Shown: positions 13,470-16,641 of the stretch, one piece after another
Layout of the letters: each line of letters opens with the position of its first letter
Numbering within the stretch: the first letter of the stretch is position 1
NCBI GenBank assembly: GCA_016297585.1
Contig: JAEDGJ010000038.1
Span: forward strand, 1-16,641
Direction: 5' to 3'
From: Clostridiaceae bacterium
GTDB lineage: Bacteria; Bacillota; Clostridia; Oscillospirales; QAMX01
Length of the DNA: 16,641 bases
Translations under genes and position numbers: made by a program
The notes under the pieces: generated by a model
Told to the model about the DNA's origin: nothing
Database searches by the model: none
Seen by the model: the letters and a program-made list of their open reading frames with translations, nothing else

Positions 13470-14846
13470 TTACGTTTTCTTCCCGCAGCCCGCACAGCCG
13501 GCACAGTTGTGCGCGCAGGCCCACAGCTCGTCTGCCACGGGCGCCCATGCCGCAGCGGGGCCTTCGCATTTGGCGGCCAGCTCCCGCACGTTTTCCGGAT
13601 CCTGCAGATCCGTGGAATGCGCGCCGGAGCGCTCGACCGCGTCCACCAGCGCCTGCGGGTTGTCCAGCAGCGGGCAGGGACGCAGATGATTCTGATTCCA
13701 GGGCTGACCCTCCTTGTAGGCGGTAAACAGCGGCGCCTGCAGTGCCTGCAGCAGGGTGTGGGTGCGGATATTGGAGTCGGCATAGTGAATGAAGGCGCAG
13801 GGTTCGTAGTCGCCGTTGGCATTGATGTGGAGATAGGAGCGGCCGCCGGCGAGGCAGCCCTCGGAATACTGGCCGTCGTTCCAGAAGTCCAGCGTGAAGA
13901 GCGGTTTCGTCTCCCGGAACCGATGCACCGTCTCGTACATGAATTTCCGCTGCTCCGGCGTGACCATCAGCTCCGTCACGGCCTCCCTGCCCACCGGCAT
14001 GTAGGTAAACAGCCAGCAGAACCGCGCGCCCCATTCGATCATCTGGTCGAAGTACGCCTCGCTGCCGTTGACCTCCACATTCTGGGAGGTGTAGCAGCAG
14101 GAGATGCCGAAGGGGAGCTTTTTCTCCCGCAGAAGCGCCATCGCCCGCTCCACCTGTGCAAAGGTGCCCTTGCCGCGGCGGGAATCGGTGGCTTCCTCGA
14201 AGCCCTCGACGGAAATGGCGGGGATGAAGTTTTTGACACGGAGCATATCGTCGGCGAACGCCTCGTCGATCAGGGTGCCGTTGGTAAAGGCGGTGAACTG
14301 GCAGTCGGGATGGGCTTCGCACAGACGGATGATATCCTTTTTCCGCACCAGCGGCTCGCCGCCGGAGTAGAGGAAGAAATAGGTGCCGAGCTCGTTGGCC
14401 TGATTGATGATGGAATCCAGCTCCTCATAGCTCATGTTCAGCTTGCTGCCGTACTCCGCCGCCCAGCAGCCGGTGCAGTGGAGGTTGCAGGCAGAGGTGG
14501 GATCCATCAGGATCGCCCAAGGGATGTTGCAGTCATACTTTTTGCGGCTTTCCTCCTGCTTCCGCACGCCGGTCATGCTCGCATTGACAAAAAAATTGCG
14601 GACGGTGGCTTTCAGCACCTCGTGATCCACTTCCTCGCACAGCTTCACGACGTACCGGTTCCAGTTGTTCCCGGGATCCGCCGCCACCGGCCGGATCGCT
14701 GCAATCTGACCGGCATGCAAGCCCTTTACATCGAAGCGCTCCGCCCAATCCAGCAGCTTATTGAATTTGCGGGCGGGATCCTTCAGCACATAGTCCATTG
14801 CCACATCCAGTCCGACAGCCTGAACCTTATCCAACATCTTGCTCAT
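13470..14846 (-). CDS. Radical SAM protein with SPASM-like cysteines and a cysteine-rich C-terminal tail
   Basis: This 458-residue protein carries the radical SAM motif CNLHCTGC (Cys120, 124, 127) and the SAM-contact GGEP (162-165). It is preceded by an N-terminal helical region of about 105 residues (MSKMLDKVQAVGLDVAMDYV and on). After the barrel come Cys331 (SEGCLAGGRSYLHINANGDYEPC written from about 328), Cys350 and Cys391, spaced like a reduced SPASM/twitch region for an auxiliary cluster. The last 15 residues hold four more cysteines, CAHNCAGCAGC (444, 448, 451, 454). The enzyme should use a 5'-deoxyadenosyl radical in the cytoplasm. The MoaA/PqqE/AhbD-like group is the nearest in layout; the substrate is unknown. 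AAAGGAGAA lies 8-9 nt upstream of the start, and Met4 is an alternative start. No precursor peptide gene is recognisable beside it. Confidence 0.9.
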   Translation of the reverse strand: MSKMLDKVQAVGLDVAMDYVLKDPARKFNKLLDWAERFDVKGLHAGQIAAIRPVAADPGNNWNRYVVKLCEEVDHEVLKATVRNFFVNASMTGVRKQEESRKKYDCNIPWAILMDPTSACNLHCTGCWAAEYGSKLNMSYEELDSIINQANELGTYFFLYSGGEPLVRKKDIIRLCEAHPDCQFTAFTNGTLIDEAFADDMLRVKNFIPAISVEGFEEATDSRRGKGTFAQVERAMALLREKKLPFGISCCYTSQNVEVNGSEAYFDQMIEWGARFCWLFTYMPVGREAVTELMVTPEQRKFMYETVHRFRETKPLFTLDFWNDGQYSEGCLAGGRSYLHINANGDYEPCAFIHYADSNIRTHTLLQALQAPLFTAYKEGQPWNQNHLRPCPLLDNPQALVDAVERSGAHSTDLQDPENVRELAAKCEGPAAAWAPVADELWACAHNCAGCAGCGKKT

Positions 14847-14898
14847 TGCAGTTTTCTCCTTTATGTAGTCATACGGTTTCGCGGTATCCGATGCAAAA

Positions 14899-14907
14899 AT
14901 TGTAGCA
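14899..14907 (-). promoter_or_regulatory. Extended -10 promoter of the radical SAM gene
   Basis: On the minus strand TGCTACAAT is an extended -10 element about 53 nt upstream of the start codon. No good -35 box is found 16-18 nt further upstream. Confidence 0.5.
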
Positions 14908-15021
14908 GACGTTTGTTTGAGAGATGTTTGCGCCGCGTTGACGCTTTGTTAGAATCCGGCTCCTGCGCATTTTTCCCGTCAGTCCCCCTCTCGTATTTTT
15001 CCGCACTCCGCCGTTTTTTGC

Positions 15022-15423
15022 TCACTTCATCAATTCCCTGCACAGCTTCAGAATCTGTGCTTCCACCCTGCGGCGTCGCTTTTTCACGGCGGCACCGTAA
15101 ACAGGAAATGCCGCAAGAAACAGCGCCACGCCGGCGATGGCAGCCACGGTTCCCGGTACAAACATCGTTTCGCTGCGTATCAGAGCGGTCCCGATGCCGT
15201 GAACCCCCGCGCCGCAAAGCCCGGTTATCCACGCGGCAGCGGCTCCGGCTCTCGTTACGCTCCGATCCAGCCTGCGAAGCTGCTCCATTTTTTCCTCTTC
15301 TTCGGAAGGCGCTTTTCGGCGTTCCTCCTGCGGGGAATATTTTTGATAGATTTTCCTGACCTCTTCCTGCATATCCGCAGAATACACATAGGTCGAGTCA
15401 TAGGTTCTGTTCGTATGCTCCAC
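15022..15423 (-). CDS. Conserved small membrane protein of unknown function
   Basis: This 133-residue protein has a polar, acidic N-terminal half (about 1-56) including the segment KMEQLRRLDRSVTRAG, then two hydrophobic helices (about 58-82 and 86-112) and a basic tail ending EAQILKLCRELMK. I have seen this layout, with a K-x-x-x-LRRLD segment before two helices and a final helix ending ELMK, in small Clostridia membrane proteins, some of them probably mislabelled dihydropteridine reductase. No function is established. It starts with GTG at 15421-15423 with GAGGAC close upstream. It lies 175 bp upstream of the radical SAM gene on the same strand, with no obvious terminator between, and could be co-transcribed with it. 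Confidence 0.72.
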   Translation of the reverse strand: MEHTNRTYDSTYVYSADMQEEVRKIYQKYSPQEERRKAPSEEEEKMEQLRRLDRSVTRAGAAAAWITGLCGAGVHGIGTALIRSETMFVPGTVAAIAGVALFLAAFPVYGAAVKKRRRRVEAQILKLCRELMK

Positions 15424-15494
15424 TCGTCCTCAGCTTCCCTTTCAGTCCGGTCGTCGGCCGTTCCGGCGTCTTTGGCAGCAGTATACGGGCATTC

Positions 15495-15535
15495 GATGAA
15501 CCAAAGCTGAACCAAGCATAAAGTTCCGGTTCATC
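15495..15535. other. Inverted repeat upstream of the small membrane protein gene
   Basis: GATGAACC (15495-15502) pairs with GGTTCATC (15528-15535), with an inner GAAC/GTTC pair. A TGAACCA motif also occurs twice as a direct repeat (15497-15503 and 15508-15514). It lies about 75-110 bp upstream of the GTG start, just upstream of a TATACT (15480-15485, minus) that could serve as a -10. It may be a regulator site or an RNA hairpin. Confidence 0.35.
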
Positions 15536-15548
15536 TTTCGGGCAGCAA

Positions 15549-15589
15549 AAAAAGACATGGCCGGCTCATTTACCCGTTCATGTCTTTTT
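15549..15589. terminator. Terminator downstream of the histidine kinase gene
   Basis: AAAAAGACATG (15549-15559) pairs with CATGTCTTTTT (15579-15589) around a 19-nt loop. T runs are present on both strands, so it can act in either direction. It ends the minus-strand kinase transcript about 62 bp after the stop codon at 15651. Confidence 0.75.
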
Positions 15590-15650
15590 ACTGTCCAAGC
15601 GGCTCTCTCTTTCGAGCGCCTTTTTTTTGGATTCCTATGGCAAAGGGCAC

Positions 15651-16641
15651 TCAGGCGTCCTTTACGGGCAGCTCCACCGTAAAGGACGAGCCTGTCCCGA
15701 CCCGGCTTTCCACCGTAAGCCGTCCCCGGTGCAGTTCCACGATTTTTTTGACCATCGGCAGTCCCAGACCGAAGCCTTCCGCGGAATGGGAGGTATCGCC
15801 CTGATAGAATTTGTCGAATATCCGCTCGATCGTCGCCTTATCCATGCCGCAGCCGTGATCCGTCACCTTCAGCACCGCTTTTCCCGCTTCTTCCCGCAGC
15901 TCCACCAGCACCGTCTCCCCCTCCGGCGAGAATTTGACGGCGTTGTCCAGAATATTCCCGATCATCTGACCGAGAAGAGTCTCGTTGCCGCAGACCTCGA
16001 CCGGTTCGATGTCCGTCCGCAGCTCCAGATTCTTTTCGCTGCACGGATGGTCGAACAGTACGAGCTTCTGCCGTACAAGCTCGCTCAGATTCAGCGTCTC
16101 CGTTTCCACCGGCGCGGTTCCCGTCTCCAGTTTCGTCAGATACAGGACATTCGAGGCAAGCGCGGCAAGCCGTTTGGACTGGTCGATGATGATGTCCAGA
16201 TATTCCTCCGTCTCCTCCGGCGAACAGTCCCCGCTTTTCAGAAGCTCCGCGATCCCCACAAGGGAGTGGATGGGCGTTTTGAATTCGTGCGAGAAATTGC
16301 TGATAAAATCCGAGCGCAGGATCTCCACGCTGCTGAGCGTTTCCGCCGTTTTGTTGAAGCTCTCGGCAAAGGTCACGATCTCTCCCGGTCGGAACGCGCC
16401 CGGGGACACTCTCGTTTCGAATTTTCCCTCCGCCAGCCGCCGCATGGCCGCCGTCATTTCCCCGATCGGGCCGATCAGCAGCTTCTGGATGATGGACATG
16501 ATGACCACGCCGAGGATCAGACTGATCGCACAGATGGCGGCAAACATGACGCTCGGCCGTTCGAGCAGATACAGAGGGGAAATGCGCCCGGTCTTCACGC
16601 CCATGCAGCCAAACCAGGCAAAAAATGAGATCAGCAGCGCA
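15651..16641 (-). CDS. Sensor histidine kinase (HAMP-HisKA-HATPase), N-terminus cut by window edge
   Basis: The frame runs to the right edge. It shows the end of a first membrane helix (ALLISFFAWFGCMGVK), a short external loop and a second helix (residues 18-40 counted from the Met at 16602-16604). A HAMP linker follows (about 41-95), then HisKA with the phosphorylated His at about 106 in NFSHEFKTP. The ATP-binding domain has the N box (GNILDNAVKF), G1 (DHGCGMD), F box (IFDKFYQGD) and G2 (GFGLGLPMVKK). It is a membrane two-component sensor with almost no extracellular domain, so the signal may be sensed within the membrane or by a partner. Its response regulator is not in the window and probably lies just to the right. 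Its C-terminus is complete, with a terminator following. Confidence 0.93.
   Translation of the reverse strand, partial: ALLISFFAWFGCMGVKTGRISPLYLLERPSVMFAAICAISLILGVVIMSIIQKLLIGPIGEMTAAMRRLAEGKFETRVSPGAFRPGEIVTFAESFNKTAETLSSVEILRSDFISNFSHEFKTPIHSLVGIAELLKSGDCSPEETEEYLDIIIDQSKRLAALASNVLYLTKLETGTAPVETETLNLSELVRQKLVLFDHPCSEKNLELRTDIEPVEVCGNETLLGQMIGNILDNAVKFSPEGETVLVELREEAGKAVLKVTDHGCGMDKATIERIFDKFYQGDTSHSAEGFGLGLPMVKKIVELHRGRLTVESRVGTGSSFTVELPVKDA

Noticed and set aside
14869..14970. 33-codon minus-strand ORF just upstream of the radical SAM gene, considered as a precursor peptide
   Set aside because: The extended -10 element of the radical SAM gene lies inside it, the RBS spacing is poor, and the peptide (MRRSRILTKRQRG start) lacks a leader/core look.
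13248..15359. 703-codon plus-strand open frame spanning the radical SAM gene and intergenic regions
   Set aside because: It crosses a promoter, an operator, a terminator and the radical SAM gene, and its translation shows no domain.
1..16641. CRISPR arrays, tRNA/rRNA genes, insertion sequences, prophage or integrase
   Set aside because: No regularly spaced direct repeats, transposase motifs, terminal inverted repeats or structural RNA sequence could be recognised by reading.

Overview
The window is GC-rich (about 60% by eye) bacterial DNA with Gram-positive, Clostridia-like content. The indicators are a YabE-type G5/3D cell-wall protein next to ksgA, a DUF3842 protein, an LplB/LplC-type carbohydrate ABC transporter with a Thr/Ala-linker lipoprotein and no ATPase of its own, and sigma-A-like promoters with 17-nt spacers in front of strong Shine-Dalgarno sequences. 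I would guess an uncultured gut-type Clostridia (Oscillospirales or Christensenellales); this is inference from gene content only. There is no sign of phage, insertion sequence, CRISPR, tRNA or rRNA.

Layout from left to right. (1) 1-1960, minus strand: a promoter drives a DUF3842 protein, a D-2-hydroxyacid dehydrogenase and a D-Ala-D-Ala ligase family gene cut by the left edge. (2) 1968-6017, minus strand: a carbohydrate uptake operon. Its promoter near 6000 is followed by two permeases, a 217-bp hairpin-rich gap, a lipoprotein solute-binding protein and a strong terminator. (3) 6018-8840: trmB on the plus strand converges on, and overlaps by 123 bp, the 3' end of ksgA. ksgA is translationally coupled to a yabE-like gene with an almost ideal promoter; the rnmV gene usually found between them is absent. 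(4) 8857-11424, plus strand: an XRE/TPR regulator, a terminator and an MFS transporter. (5) 11459-13275, minus strand: a likely autoregulated operon of an iron-sulfur flavoprotein-like oxidoreductase, a tiny two-helix membrane protein and a TetR repressor. It runs from a consensus promoter whose start point is covered by a 36-bp dyad. (6) 13353-15423, minus strand: a radical SAM protein with an unusual cysteine-rich tail, preceded by a small membrane protein of unknown function. (7) 15549-16641, minus strand: a sensor histidine kinase cut by the right edge, followed by a terminator.

Most of the window is ordinary. The part most worth following is 11459-15423, where a radical SAM enzyme with extra Fe-S cysteines sits beside a cysteine-motif flavoprotein under a well-defined TetR-type switch. 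No substrate or precursor peptide is visible, so any shared pathway is a hypothesis. The hydroxyacid dehydrogenase/ligase pair at the left edge should be read beyond the boundary before a van-like role is considered.
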